The notes beneath the pieces are model-generated. The model was not told the DNA's origin and searched no databases. It saw only the letters and a program-made list of their open reading frames with translations. From NCBI GenBank assembly GCA_019686135.1, contig JADGHL010000007.1:18501-82500 (forward strand): a DNA stretch of 64,000 nt. Direction: 5' to 3'. Source of the DNA: Myxococcaceae bacterium (lineage in GTDB: Bacteria; Myxococcota; Myxococcia; Myxococcales; Myxococcaceae). The position numbers and the translations under genes were made by a program. This document shows positions 52,982 through 61,809 of this stretch, one piece after another. Within the stretch, counting starts at the first letter, position 1; each line of letters starts with the position of its first letter.

Positions 52982-53210
52982 GGGCTGCTCCGGAAAGAGT
53001 GCGGCCCATCCGATGCCAGAGCGCGCGGAAGGTGACGCGCCAAAACCGCGCGACGCCCTCGTGATGCGCGGGAACTGCTCTCCGAGCGCCCGCTCCCCAG
53101 CCATGCCGCCGGACCATCCAGAGCCCGTCAAAGCCCGCGGATTCCGGAAGAAATGCGCCGATCTTGGCTGTTGATTCAGGGCCCCCGGAAGGGTAGGAAC
53201 GCCTGTCTTT

Positions 53211-53232
53211 CCGAGCGTTTATCTTCGCTCGG
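53211..53232 (+). promoter_or_regulatory. Hairpin in the gyrA leader
   Basis: CCGAGCG, eight bases, CGCTCGG form a perfect 7-bp stem 25 bp before the gyrA start codon. A weak promoter-like pair (TTGATT 53171, TAGGAA 53194, spacing 17) lies upstream. There is no T-run, so it is not an obvious terminator; effect unknown. Confidence 0.4.
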
Positions 53233-53257
53233 CCGCTCCACGGGGATCCCCACCGAG

Positions 53258-56071
53258 ATGGCTGACGACACCACCACCAGACCGCCCCCTCCGCCGGGAA
53301 ACGGGAACGCCGGCGAGCTCATCCCCATCAACATCGAAGACGAGATGCGCAGGTCGTATCTCGACTATTCGATGTCCGTAATCATCGGGCGCGCGCTGCC
53401 CGATGTCCGCGACGGGCTCAAGCCGGTGCATCGCCGGATCCTCTACGCGATGCACGAGCTGGGGAACACGCACGGCCGTCCGTACAAGAAGTCGGCGCGC
53501 GTGGTGGGCGACGTCATCGGCAAGTACCACCCGCACGGCGACAGCGCGGTGTACGACGCGATGGTGCGCCTCGCGCAGCCGTGGTCGATGCGCTACCCGC
53601 TGGTGGACGGCCAGGGGAACTTCGGCTCCATCGACGGCGATTCGCCCGCGGCGATGCGCTACACCGAGGTCCGGATGGAGCGGCTCACCGACGAGCTGCT
53701 CGCGGACATCGACAAGGAGACGGTCGACTTCGGCCCCAACTACGACGGCTCGCTGCAGGAGCCGTTGGTGATGCCGACCCGCTTCCCGAACCTGCTGGTC
53801 AACGGGTCGTCCGGCATCGCGGTGGGCATGACCACCAACATCCCGCCACACAACATGGGCGAGGTGATTGACGCGACGATCCATCTGATCGACTCGCCGA
53901 AGGCCACGGTGGCGGACCTGATGAAGTTCATCCCCGGGCCGGATTTTCCCACCCGTGCCTTCATCATCGGGCGCGAAGGCATCCGCCGCGCCTACGAGAC
54001 CGGCCGCGGGCAGATCACGATGCGCGCGCGCACCGAGATCGAGACCGACAAGAAGCGCGACCGCGAGGCGATCATCGTCACGGAGATCCCCTACCAGGTG
54101 AACAAGGCGCGGCTCATCGAGAAGATCGCCGAGCTGGTGCGGGAGAAGAAGCTGGATGGGATCAGCGACATCCGCGACGAGTCCGACCGCGAGGGCATGC
54201 GCATCGTGGTGGAGCTCAAGCGCGACGCGATCGCCCAGGTCGTGCTCAACAACCTCTACCAGATGACCCCGATGCAGTCGTCGTTCGGGGTCGTGATGCT
54301 GGCGATCGACCAGGGCACGCCGCGCACGCTCTCCCTCAAGGAGGTGCTGGAGCGGTTCATCCTCCACCGCCGCGAGGTGGTGACCCGAAGGTCGCGCTTC
54401 GAGCTCAAGAAGGCCGAACAGCGGCTGCACATCGTCGAGGGCCTGCTGGTCGCGCAGGATCTGATCGACCAGGTCATCACCATCATCCGCCGCTCGAAGG
54501 ACGTGGACGAGGCGCGCTGGGGCCTGACCCACATCCTCTCGCCTGCGCTCTACGAGCACGAGCAATTCAAGGACCTGCCGCGCATCGACGTGGAGAAGGC
54601 GCGGGCGCAGCTGGACGCGCTCGCCGCGCGCGCGAAGGCGGAGGAGCCGTCGTACACCGGCCTGTCGCACACCTACTTCCCGGTGGCCGACGAGCTGGGG
54701 AAGAAGTTCCTCGGCGGCTTCAGCGACGAACAGGCCCGAAGCATCCTCGACATGCGCCTGCAGCGCCTCACCGGGATGCAGCGCGAGGAGCTGTTCAGGG
54801 AGTTGATCGACCTCGTCCGGGAGATCGCCCGGCTGCGCGACATCCTCAGCAACGAGTCCTCGCTGCTGAACGTCATCAAGCGCGAGCTCCTCGAGGTGAA
54901 GGAGCGCTACGTGGATGAGCGGCGCACCGAGATCCTCGGCGACGTGGAGGAGATCACCTCCGAGGACCTCATCGCCGAAGAGGACATGGTGGTCACCGTG
55001 TCCCATACCGGCTACGTGAAGCGCTCGCCCTTGAGCGAGTACCGCGCCCAGAAGCGTGGCGGCCGTGGGAAGACCGGCGCGGTGACGAAGGAGGACGACT
55101 TCGTCACCGACATGTTCGTCGCGTCGACCCACGCCTACCTGATGCCCATCACCACCCGGGGCAAGCTGTACTGGCTCAAAGTGCACCAGATCCCGCTCGC
55201 CTCGCGCACCGCCCGCGGCAAGCCGATCGTCAACCTCGTGCAGTGGGAGGAGAACGAGAAGCTGGCGCAGGTACTCATCACCCGCGAGTTCAGCGAGAAC
55301 AAGTACGTGTTCTTCGTCACCCGCAAGGGCCTGGTGAAGAAGACGGACCTCACCGCGTTCTCCAACGTGCGCAGCATCGGGCTCATCGCGCTGGGGATCG
55401 AAGAGGGCGACTCGCTGGTGGCGGTGAAGATCACCGACGGCACCAAAGACATCCTGCTCTCCACCGCGAACGGGATGAGCATCCGCTTCAACGAGAGCGA
55501 GGTCCGCTCGATGGGCCGCACCGCCTACGGCGTGAAGGGCATCACGCTCGAGGAGGGTGACGAGGTGGTGGGCGCGGACATCGTGGAGCCCGGATCCACC
55601 ATCCTCACCGTCACCGAGAACGGCTACGGCAAGCGCACCCAGGAGAGCGAGTACCGAGTCCAGGGCCGCGGCGGCAAGGGCATCATCGACATCAAGACCA
55701 CCGAACGGAACGGCCGGGTCGTGGGGATCCAGCAGGTGAGGGATCAGGACGAGGTGATGCTCGTCACCAACGGCGGGATGCTGATCCGGATCAAGGTGAA
55801 GGAGATCTCCGTCATCGGCCGCAACACCCAGGGTGTGCGGCTCATCACGCTCGAGAGCGCCGAGGAGAAGGTCACCGGCATCTCCAGGCTCCCCGAAGCC
55901 ACCGGCGAGGCGGAGACCGAAGGCGGTGAGGAGATCGATCTCGGCACTTCCAACGGCAACGGCGGTGGCGGCCAGAGCGCTGCGCCTTCCGAACCCGCGG
56001 CACCGTCGGGCGCGACGTCCGGGGACGGGAACGGCGAAGGGAGCTCCGGCCCGGGCCCCGAATCACAGTAG
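53258..56071 (+). CDS. gyrA: DNA gyrase subunit A
   Basis: This 937-residue subunit of the type II topoisomerase introduces negative supercoils together with GyrB. The catalytic Tyr is Tyr135 in [10 protein letters not shown]. The quinolone-resistance region has [15 protein letters not shown] with Ser96 and Asp100, equivalent to E. coli Ser83 and Asp87, so no common resistance substitution is seen. The GyrA box AQKRGGRGK (expected Q-R/K-GG-G) begins the C-terminal beta-pinwheel, which distinguishes it from ParC. The last 60 residues are Gly/Ser/Pro-rich. ATG 53258 is chosen as the family start; gyrB is not adjacent. Confidence 0.97.
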   Translation: MADDTTTRPPPPPGNGNAGELIPINIEDEMRRSYLDYSMSVIIGRALPDVRDGLKPVHRRILYAMHELGNTHGRPYKKSARVVGDVIGKYHPHGDSAVYDAMVRLAQPWSMRYPLVDGQGNFGSIDGDSPAAMRYTEVRMERLTDELLADIDKETVDFGPNYDGSLQEPLVMPTRFPNLLVNGSSGIAVGMTTNIPPHNMGEVIDATIHLIDSPKATVADLMKFIPGPDFPTRAFIIGREGIRRAYETGRGQITMRARTEIETDKKRDREAIIVTEIPYQVNKARLIEKIAELVREKKLDGISDIRDESDREGMRIVVELKRDAIAQVVLNNLYQMTPMQSSFGVVMLAIDQGTPRTLSLKEVLERFILHRREVVTRRSRFELKKAEQRLHIVEGLLVAQDLIDQVITIIRRSKDVDEARWGLTHILSPALYEHEQFKDLPRIDVEKARAQLDALAARAKAEEPSYTGLSHTYFPVADELGKKFLGGFSDEQARSILDMRLQRLTGMQREELFRELIDLVREIARLRDILSNESSLLNVIKRELLEVKERYVDERRTEILGDVEEITSEDLIAEEDMVVTVSHTGYVKRSPLSEYRAQKRGGRGKTGAVTKEDDFVTDMFVASTHAYLMPITTRGKLYWLKVHQIPLASRTARGKPIVNLVQWEENEKLAQVLITREFSENKYVFFVTRKGLVKKTDLTAFSNVRSIGLIALGIEEGDSLVAVKITDGTKDILLSTANGMSIRFNESEVRSMGRTAYGVKGITLEEGDEVVGADIVEPGSTILTVTENGYGKRTQESEYRVQGRGGKGIIDIKTTERNGRVVGIQQVRDQDEVMLVTNGGMLIRIKVKEISVIGRNTQGVRLITLESAEEKVTGISRLPEATGEAETEGGEEIDLGTSNGNGGGGQSAAPSEPAAPSGATSGDGNGEGSSGPGPESQ

Positions 56072-56145
56072 GCAGCGTGCCGCCCGCGCGCGCTCGTTTC
56101 CTGCACGAGCCCAGCGCGCGTGGGCGGTCCGAAGGCAGGCGACAT

Positions 56146-56208
56146 TTCTTCCCCGGGTGCCGTGACCGGGCCGCCTTACACGTAGCGAGGGAGGCACCCC
56201 GGGAAGAA
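56146..56208. terminator. Bidirectional terminator-like hairpin between convergent gyrA and the Cys-rich gene
   Basis: TTCTTCCCCGGGTGCC at 56146-56161 and GGCACCCCGGGAAGAA at 56193-56208 are nearly perfect complements (one-base offset in the C/G run), with a 31-base loop. The arms begin and end with T- and A-rich ends, giving U-rich sequence on both transcripts. It lies between two genes that end towards each other, which suits bidirectional termination. Confidence 0.55.
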
Positions 56209-56231
56209 TCTTTGCCGGGCCACGGCTGGCG

Positions 56232-58028
56232 CTAGTTGCACGCCTGGCAGGTTCCGTCGCACACGCCGCTGGCGCACTCCTCGTCGTCGCCGCAGGCATC
56301 CCCCGCGTTCTTCGGCGCGACGCAGGTCGCGGTGGCATCGTCACACGTCCCTTCGAAGCAGACGCCGAAGATCCAGCACGGTTGACCCAGCAACCCCACC
56401 GGCTGGCAGGTGCCTCCGATGCACTCGGTGAAGAACTTGCACGTGCCCAGGTCCGAGCACGCCTCGCCGGGCTCGCCGAGCGGCAGGCACGCGCCGTTCC
56501 GGCACACGGTCGGGCTGAGGCAGACGTCCTGCTGGTTCGGGTCGCACGAAGCACCCATGGCCAGGCGCGGCTGGCAGCTCCCCTCGACAGCGCCCGACCC
56601 GCGCTGGCAGTAGGCGGTCGGAGGGCATTGGTTGGAGGTGCTGCACGCGCTGCCGATGGTGGCGGCGACGCAGACGCCCTGGGAGCGGCCTTCCGTCTTC
56701 GAGCAGAAGGACTCGTCGGGGCACTCGTAGTGGTCGGTGCAGGGGTCGCCGACCTGGCGCAGCTGGCACGTCCCCAACGTCCCCACGCCGCCGTCCGGGT
56801 TCTCCTCCGCACCCACGCAGCGCGACCCGTACTCGCACAGCACGAAGTCGTCCGTGCAGCTTTCGCCCGGCGCCGCGTCGATGCGGAGGCGGAGGCAGGT
56901 CCGCGTGATGGAATCGCACGAGGTGCCGTTCTCGCAGTCGGAGGGTCCCTGGCAGCTTTCGCCCTCACGCACGCGCGGCTGACAGGTCCCCTGTCTGCAC
57001 GCGAGCCCTATCTGGCAGTTGTCCTCGATGACGCAGGCACCGCCCACGCCCCGGCGGGCCACGCAGGTCGCCGGCGAGGTGGAGAAGTCGCAGAAGGCCT
57101 GGTCGACGCAGCTGTTGAACGTGCACTCGCCGCCGACGGGAACCTGGGGACGGCACGTCGACGTGTTGAAGTCGCAGTAGGTGCCGACGGCGCACGACTC
57201 GCCCTGGCATAGCTCTCCCGCGCCCGGGTTGGGGAGGCAGGTGTGGGTGGTGCCGTCGCAGTGCGTGCCGCTCGCGCACTGCGACGGGCTACTGCAGGCG
57301 CTGCCCGGGCCCTTTTTCGGAACGCAAAGGTCCGGCTCCTTCGTCTCGTCGCAGTAGAGACCCGGGTCGCAGCCGATTTCCCGGCATGGCTCGTAGAGCC
57401 CGCCGAAATGCGTGCACGTCTTCTCGCAGCCGAGCCCACCGCACCCGGTGCCCGTGTCCTTGCAGTCCTCGTTCGCAAGGCAGCTTTGCCCGGCGCCGGA
57501 GTTGGGCTTCAACACGTCCGTGCAGGGCAGCTCGATCTCGCCGGTGCAGCCCGCGTCCTGGGCGGTGGCGAGACACTGGGCGGCCTTCGCGGAGTCGAAC
57601 GTGCGGTAACCCTTCGCGTAGTTCCGCGCGTCCTTCTCGCACCGTTGCTTGAAGACGGCGCGGCAGCTCGACTCCAGGGATGCGCTCACCTGGTCGCAGC
57701 GGATGGCGCGGCTGCAGGTGGCGGCCGCGAGCTCGTCACACCAGGTCAGGTAGTCGGAGCCGCTTCCGCCGTCGCTCCCGCCGTCGCCTCCCGGCGTCGT
57801 GCAGATGCCCGCGTTGCACTGCTGACCCGGCGCGCACGCGGTACAGCTTGCGCCGCCCGTGCCACAGGCGCTGACATCGCTCCCCGACTGGCAGGTGCCG
57901 TTCTCGTCACAGCAGCCCGAGGCGCACGTGCCCGGATCGCAGGTTTTCGTACCTCCACACGCGCCCGCGAGCGCCACCACGAAGCCGAGCACGAAGCCCA
58001 GCGCGGCAGGACGAAGGGTTCTGGTCAT
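56232..58028 (-). CDS. Large cysteine-rich lipoprotein with Dickkopf-like repeats
   Basis: This 598-residue predicted lipoprotein has lipobox AGAC (Cys24). The N-terminal module CDPGTCASGCCDENGTC with SACGTGGASCTACAPGQQ and CNAGICTTP is shared with the 47748 product. A Gly/Ser/Asp-rich linker (TTPGGDGGSDGGSGSD) and a helical part (residues about 95-150) follow. Residues about 180-598 are a series of units of about 35-45 residues with the pattern C-x-CxxG-x-CD-x-C, for example SACSSPSQCASGTHCDGTTH. These disulfide-rich modules suggest a surface-exposed protein, perhaps an adhesin. No enzyme motif. Confidence 0.85.
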   Translation of the reverse strand: MTRTLRPAALGFVLGFVVALAGACGGTKTCDPGTCASGCCDENGTCQSGSDVSACGTGGASCTACAPGQQCNAGICTTPGGDGGSDGGSGSDYLTWCDELAAATCSRAIRCDQVSASLESSCRAVFKQRCEKDARNYAKGYRTFDSAKAAQCLATAQDAGCTGEIELPCTDVLKPNSGAGQSCLANEDCKDTGTGCGGLGCEKTCTHFGGLYEPCREIGCDPGLYCDETKEPDLCVPKKGPGSACSSPSQCASGTHCDGTTHTCLPNPGAGELCQGESCAVGTYCDFNTSTCRPQVPVGGECTFNSCVDQAFCDFSTSPATCVARRGVGGACVIEDNCQIGLACRQGTCQPRVREGESCQGPSDCENGTSCDSITRTCLRLRIDAAPGESCTDDFVLCEYGSRCVGAEENPDGGVGTLGTCQLRQVGDPCTDHYECPDESFCSKTEGRSQGVCVAATIGSACSTSNQCPPTAYCQRGSGAVEGSCQPRLAMGASCDPNQQDVCLSPTVCRNGACLPLGEPGEACSDLGTCKFFTECIGGTCQPVGLLGQPCWIFGVCFEGTCDDATATCVAPKNAGDACGDDEECASGVCDGTCQACN

Positions 58029-58133
58029 GGCGGCGCATCCTAGCGGACGGCCGTTCGCTCGAATCGCCTGGAGGCGATGTTCGTGTGTCAGCGTGGTACA
58101 CGTGGACCCACCACGACGAAGGAGGCGGAGGCG

Positions 58134-58877
58134 TTGAGCGATCGCAAGAACGGGCCAGGGTGGGGCGCGCAGGTGGTGACCATCACACCGGTGGGCACGG
58201 CGGAAATCGACGGGATGCCGGAGCACATCCGGTCTGCGCTCGACGCGGTGTTCACCGATCCGGGGCTGCGCGTCCACCAAGTGAAGGAGTGGGTGGAGGC
58301 GTTCACCGGCTGGGAGGCCGGGAACAAATACGTCGTGGAGACCGCGGACGGCCGCCCCGTGCTCTACGTCCACGAGCAGGGCAGCGGTTTTCTGGCGGCG
58401 CTGGCACGGAACCTGTGGGCGTTCCGGACCATCCGCCTCGACTTCGCCACGACCCACGGCACCACCGTGATGCGCCTGGAGCGGCCGTGGCGTCTGTTCT
58501 TCGCCCGCGCGGAGATCCACGGTTGGGATGGCCGTCCGTTGGGCAGCATCCAGCAGCGCTTCGCGTTCTTCCGGCGGCGTCTCGACGTGCTGGCCCCTTC
58601 GGGCGAGGTGCTCGCGGAGATCCTCGGCCCCGCGCTCAGGCCCTGGACCTTCGAGGTGCAGCGCGGCGGGGTGCAGGTCGCCCGGATCCGCAAGGAGTGG
58701 TCCGGTCTGGGCGCGGAGCTCTTCACCGACGCCGACAACTTCGGGATCGACTTCTTCGGCGACGTGGACGCGCGGCTCAGACTGTTGCTCGTGGCGGCCA
58801 CCCTGATGATCGACCTGCTCTACTTCGAGAACCAGCAGCGCGGGCGGGGCGGAGGCCTTCAGTTGCTCAGCGACTGA
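58134..58877 (+). CDS. Phospholipid scramblase-like (LURP-one/scramblase fold) protein
   Basis: The product is about 247 residues from the TTG at 58134, which has GGAGGCGGAGG just upstream; an ATG at 58077 would add 19 less-likely residues. The sequence follows the scramblase/LURP-one beta-barrel: VHQVKEWVEAFTGWEAGNKY, GRPLGSIQQRFAFFRRRLDV, EVLAEILGPALRPWTFEV. The C-terminal hydrophobic stretch LRLLLVAATLMIDLLYF is the buried helix of the fold. Eukaryotic members move phospholipids between leaflets; bacterial role unknown. The end overlaps the SRPBCC gene on the other strand by 11 bp. Confidence 0.8.
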   Translation: MSDRKNGPGWGAQVVTITPVGTAEIDGMPEHIRSALDAVFTDPGLRVHQVKEWVEAFTGWEAGNKYVVETADGRPVLYVHEQGSGFLAALARNLWAFRTIRLDFATTHGTTVMRLERPWRLFFARAEIHGWDGRPLGSIQQRFAFFRRRLDVLAPSGEVLAEILGPALRPWTFEVQRGGVQVARIRKEWSGLGAELFTDADNFGIDFFGDVDARLRLLLVAATLMIDLLYFENQQRGRGGGLQLLSD

Positions 58878-59325
58878 CGCACGGTCCGGTCGCATCGCCG
58901 TTGGTGGGGCGCTCCGCCGCGGCCTTCATCGGCTCGAGCACGAACCGGCGCATCCTCGACCGCACCACCGGGCCCACGAACGGCGTGAGGAGCCGCGCCC
59001 ACCCGATGAGCTGGACGTGCGCGACGAGCGTGTAGCGGGTGCCACCTTCGTGCGGCTCGAAGCGGTTCGAGAAGGTCGCGCGGAAGAGGCGCTTGTGCTC
59101 GTCGAGCTCAATCTCCGTCGGGGACTTCTGGCGCAGGAAGTTGGGGACCTTCCCCTCGAGGTGATCGACCTCGATCTCCACCTCCTCCGGCGACGAGCGG
59201 ACGATGCGCGCGGCGCGGATGGTCGCCGGGAAGAGCTCGTGCCAGTGGGCGACGTCCAGATAGAGCGCCACCACGCGCTCGGGCGGCGCGGCGATCTGGA
59301 TGGAGAGCGTGGTTTCGATCGGCAC
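58867..59325 (-). CDS. SRPBCC/polyketide-cyclase-like protein
   Basis: This 152-residue protein has the START/Bet v1 fold pattern: IQIAAPPERVVALYLDVAHWHELFPATI, strands VEIEVDHLEG, FRATFSNRFEPHEGGTRY, and a long C-terminal helix (RSRMRRFVLEPMKAAAER). Such proteins bind hydrophobic ligands or catalyse cyclisations. It has no signal peptide. Divergent from the DUF3634 gene, with a 23-bp gap between starts, and tail-overlapping with the scramblase gene. Confidence 0.85.
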   Translation of the reverse strand: MPIETTLSIQIAAPPERVVALYLDVAHWHELFPATIRAARIVRSSPEEVEIEVDHLEGKVPNFLRQKSPTEIELDEHKRLFRATFSNRFEPHEGGTRYTLVAHVQLIGWARLLTPFVGPVVRSRMRRFVLEPMKAAAERPTNGDATGPCVSR

Positions 59326-59348
59326 GACCGCGCACTATCTCAGAGGGC

Positions 59349-59738
59349 ATGCTTCCGGTGATCGTCGTCCTCGGAGCCATCCTCATCATCTCGTGGCTCG
59401 TCTCCCGCGCCGGCGAGCTCTTCTTCGTGTCGATCTGCGACGGCCGCGTGCTGGTCGTCCGCGGTCGCATCCCGCAGGGGCTGTTGAACGACTTCGCGGA
59501 CGTCGTCCGCAAGCCGCCAGTACGGCGGGGCTCCATCCGCGCGGTCAAAACCATCCAGGGCGGTCAACTGATCGCTCGCGGCGTCGACGAATTCCGCGAG
59601 CAACGGCTGCGGAACATCTTCCGCCTCTACCCGCTCTCCAACCTCCGCGCCCAACCTCCCGGCCCGGATCGGCGAACGCTGGGACAACTGCTCGGCATCG
59701 CCTGGCTGGCGTGGCTGCTCGACCGTTCGGGAGAGTGA
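59349..59738 (+). CDS. DUF3634 family membrane protein
   Basis: This 129-residue protein has one N-terminal membrane helix (PVIVVLGAILIISWLVSRAG) and a cytosolic domain with the family pattern FVSICDGRVLVVRGRIPQG, DFADVVRKPPVRRGSIRAVK, DEFREQRLRNIFRLYP. A second hydrophobic stretch (LGIAWLAWLLD) is at the end. The family is uncharacterised. Confidence 0.82.
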   Translation: MLPVIVVLGAILIISWLVSRAGELFFVSICDGRVLVVRGRIPQGLLNDFADVVRKPPVRRGSIRAVKTIQGGQLIARGVDEFREQRLRNIFRLYPLSNLRAQPPGPDRRTLGQLLGIAWLAWLLDRSGE

Positions 59739-59767
59739 CGGCCGCAGTGCCGGCTTTGCGCCTGGTT

Positions 59768-59794
59768 CGTGGTGGCTGGTGGGTGGTGAGTAGA
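59768..59794. repeat. GTGGTG-type intergenic repeat
   Basis: CGTGGTGGCTGGTGGGTGG with the following bases matches 29646-29672 at all but two positions. It lies in the gap between DUF3634 and the lytic transglycosylase gene, beside a possible small hairpin around GGCGCTTCGCGCC (59803-59815). Confidence 0.5.
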
Positions 59795-59845
59795 GTAATC
59801 CTCCGGCGCTTCGCGCCTCCGGATGGGGCAGCGGTTGGCTGGTCG

Positions 59846-60871
59846 TCAGTAGCCGACGTAGGGGCGGCCGGCCTTCACGGCTCGCACGCCGGGGACGTTG
59901 GAGATCGAGCCGTAGCGCGCGATGGCGTAGCGGACCCCGGCGATGATGTTGTCGACGGGGTTCAGGATGTGCCCGTGGCCGGGCAGCTTGTACGCGTTGA
60001 ACGTCGGCCCGATTGTCTGCATCAACCCCTTCGATGGCGTGCCCGCGGCGGCGTTGGAGTCCCAGTTGTTCACCGCCTTCGGGTTCCCGCCCGACTCGTG
60101 GCGGATGAGGATCGCGATGTCGTGCGCGTTCATCTTCGAGAGCGGCACGCCGCGCCTCTTGAGGATCGTCTGCGCCATCGCGATCCACCGGCCGATCTGC
60201 CCGCCCACCACGTTCGGCACTCCGGGCCGGATCACGTGGTCCACCGGCTCGAGGTCGAGCTCCCTGCGGACCTTGTTGGTCTGCTTCAGCCCCATCTTGT
60301 ATTCGGCCGGGCGCAGGTGCTCGAGCGCCTTGTGACGCGCGTCCTTCACGCGCTCCTTGTCGTGCTCGAGCGCCTTCTTGTCGTGCTTGATTTCCCGGTG
60401 GTCGTGCTGGATGTCGCGCCGGTCCTGGTGGATCTGGTCGCGCCTTTTCGCCACCGCCGCCACGCCCTGGTCGACCTCCTGCTTCTTCGCTTCGATCCGC
60501 CCGTCGAACTGCGCGTGCACCGCGGCGATCTGTTGATCGATCGCCGTCAGCTGCGCCTGGATGTCGGGATCGCCCTCGCCAGTCCCAGGATCGACGCTGG
60601 CGTCGTACGCGGCCTGCAGCTGCTCGCGCTGGGTGGTCAGCGGCTCCAGCTTCGACCGCAGCGCCTCCCGCAGGTGCCCGAGCGCGGTGCGATCCTTCTT
60701 CAACTCCTTGTGCGTGGACTCGAACGCGTCGCGGTGGTGCTCGAGGTGGCGTCGATCCGCCTTGAGCCCGCGCTCATCCTTGCGCAGCTCCTTCGCGTCC
60801 TTTTTCCGCTCCCGCTGCGCCACGTGGAGCCGGTGGATGTCGTGGTGGAGTCGCTTGATCGGGTGGGACAT
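59846..60871 (-). CDS. Lytic transglycosylase (SLT-type) with long coiled-coil N-terminus, no signal peptide
   Basis: In this 341-residue protein residues about 1-205 are highly charged coiled-coil (HHDIHRLHVAQRERKKDAK, IHQDRRDIQHDHREIKHDK). Residues about 225-341 are an SLT/goose-lysozyme-like domain with the catalytic Glu in ILIRHESGGNPKAVNNWDSN and the following GLMQTIGPTFNAYKLPGHG and NIIAGVRYAIARYG. This domain resembles those at the C-termini of phage tape-measure proteins. The lack of signal peptide means it needs another export path, or is a phage-derived or lysis protein. Start ATG 60871 follows the repeat-like MSHPIKRLHHDIHR. Confidence 0.82.
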   Translation of the reverse strand: MSHPIKRLHHDIHRLHVAQRERKKDAKELRKDERGLKADRRHLEHHRDAFESTHKELKKDRTALGHLREALRSKLEPLTTQREQLQAAYDASVDPGTGEGDPDIQAQLTAIDQQIAAVHAQFDGRIEAKKQEVDQGVAAVAKRRDQIHQDRRDIQHDHREIKHDKKALEHDKERVKDARHKALEHLRPAEYKMGLKQTNKVRRELDLEPVDHVIRPGVPNVVGGQIGRWIAMAQTILKRRGVPLSKMNAHDIAILIRHESGGNPKAVNNWDSNAAAGTPSKGLMQTIGPTFNAYKLPGHGHILNPVDNIIAGVRYAIARYGSISNVPGVRAVKAGRPYVGY

Positions 60872-61038
60872 GGCGGCCACTTCCGATTGCGCGTTGTGGG
60901 CCAGCGCCAACTCCGCAGAATCGCTGGCGCGTGCGTGTAACGGCGGAGCTCGCTGCCACCTCGAGGAGACACCGCGGCGCACACTGGAGCACCGCTGCCC
61001 GGCTGGACTGTCCTCCGCCTTCCTCCTTCAATGCGCCC

Positions 61039-61806
61039 ATGTCCGGATCTTCGCCTCCGTCCCGCTGGGTGATGCCGGTGCTGTCGGCGTTGCTCGCCGG
61101 CGCGCTGGGCTTCTGGGGTGGCAGCCAGTTGGGCGACCTTCGCCACGGTGCGGAGCCTGTTCTTCCGTCGCCTCCGCCGCCGGACACTCCGGTGACTCCT
61201 CCGGAGACGCATGCATCGCCAGGTCGCGCGATCGCGCCGGCGCAGGCCATCCCCGCGGGCGCGCGTGGTCCGGACACCGCGTCCGGTGCGATCGTCCCCG
61301 CCGCCGCCGCGACGCCTGCCGCTCTCGCCCGGGAGAACGAAGCGCTCCGCGCCCGGGTCGCGGAGCTGGAGCACAAGCTCGAGGTGGCACGGCAGCTCGA
61401 GACCGCTGAGTGGGGCGAGCCGATTCAGGCCCCGTCGGATCTCGACGAACGCTTCGACCAGGACGTGCTGCGCGCGAACTTCGAGGCCGCGCTGAAGGCG
61501 GCCGGCTTCGCCGACGCTCACGTCACGTCGGTGGATTGCACCGAATACCCCTGCATCCTCTACGGCGAGGGGATGGGCAGCCGCGAAGACTTCTCGAAGC
61601 TGGCATCGACAGAGGATCTCGCGCCCTACCGGGGCGACGACCGCATGGCCTGGGGATTCTATTCGGCCGGCACCGACGGCGGGTCGCCGAAACCCCGCTT
61701 CGGCGTGGCGTACTACCCGGAGCAGACGTCGAAGGAAGCGAAGGCCGCCATGAGCAAGCGCCTGGACTACCGGTTCCGCCAGATGAAGGCGACCTTCGGT
61801 CCCTGA
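61039..61806 (+). CDS. Membrane-anchored periplasmic protein, unknown
   Basis: This 255-residue protein has an N-terminal membrane anchor (WVMPVLSALLAGALGFWGGS) followed by a Pro/Ala-rich linker (about 40-90), a coiled-coil (ARENEALRARVAELEHKLEV) and a soluble domain (about 135-255) with two close cysteines (VDCTEYPCILYGEG). The domain is periplasmic and likely disulfide-bonded. No family recognised. It lies between two cell-wall hydrolase genes: divergent from the SLT gene and tail-to-tail with the PG-binding protein. Confidence 0.7.
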   Translation: MSGSSPPSRWVMPVLSALLAGALGFWGGSQLGDLRHGAEPVLPSPPPPDTPVTPPETHASPGRAIAPAQAIPAGARGPDTASGAIVPAAAATPAALARENEALRARVAELEHKLEVARQLETAEWGEPIQAPSDLDERFDQDVLRANFEAALKAAGFADAHVTSVDCTEYPCILYGEGMGSREDFSKLASTEDLAPYRGDDRMAWGFYSAGTDGGSPKPRFGVAYYPEQTSKEAKAAMSKRLDYRFRQMKATFGP

Positions 61807-61809
61807 GCC

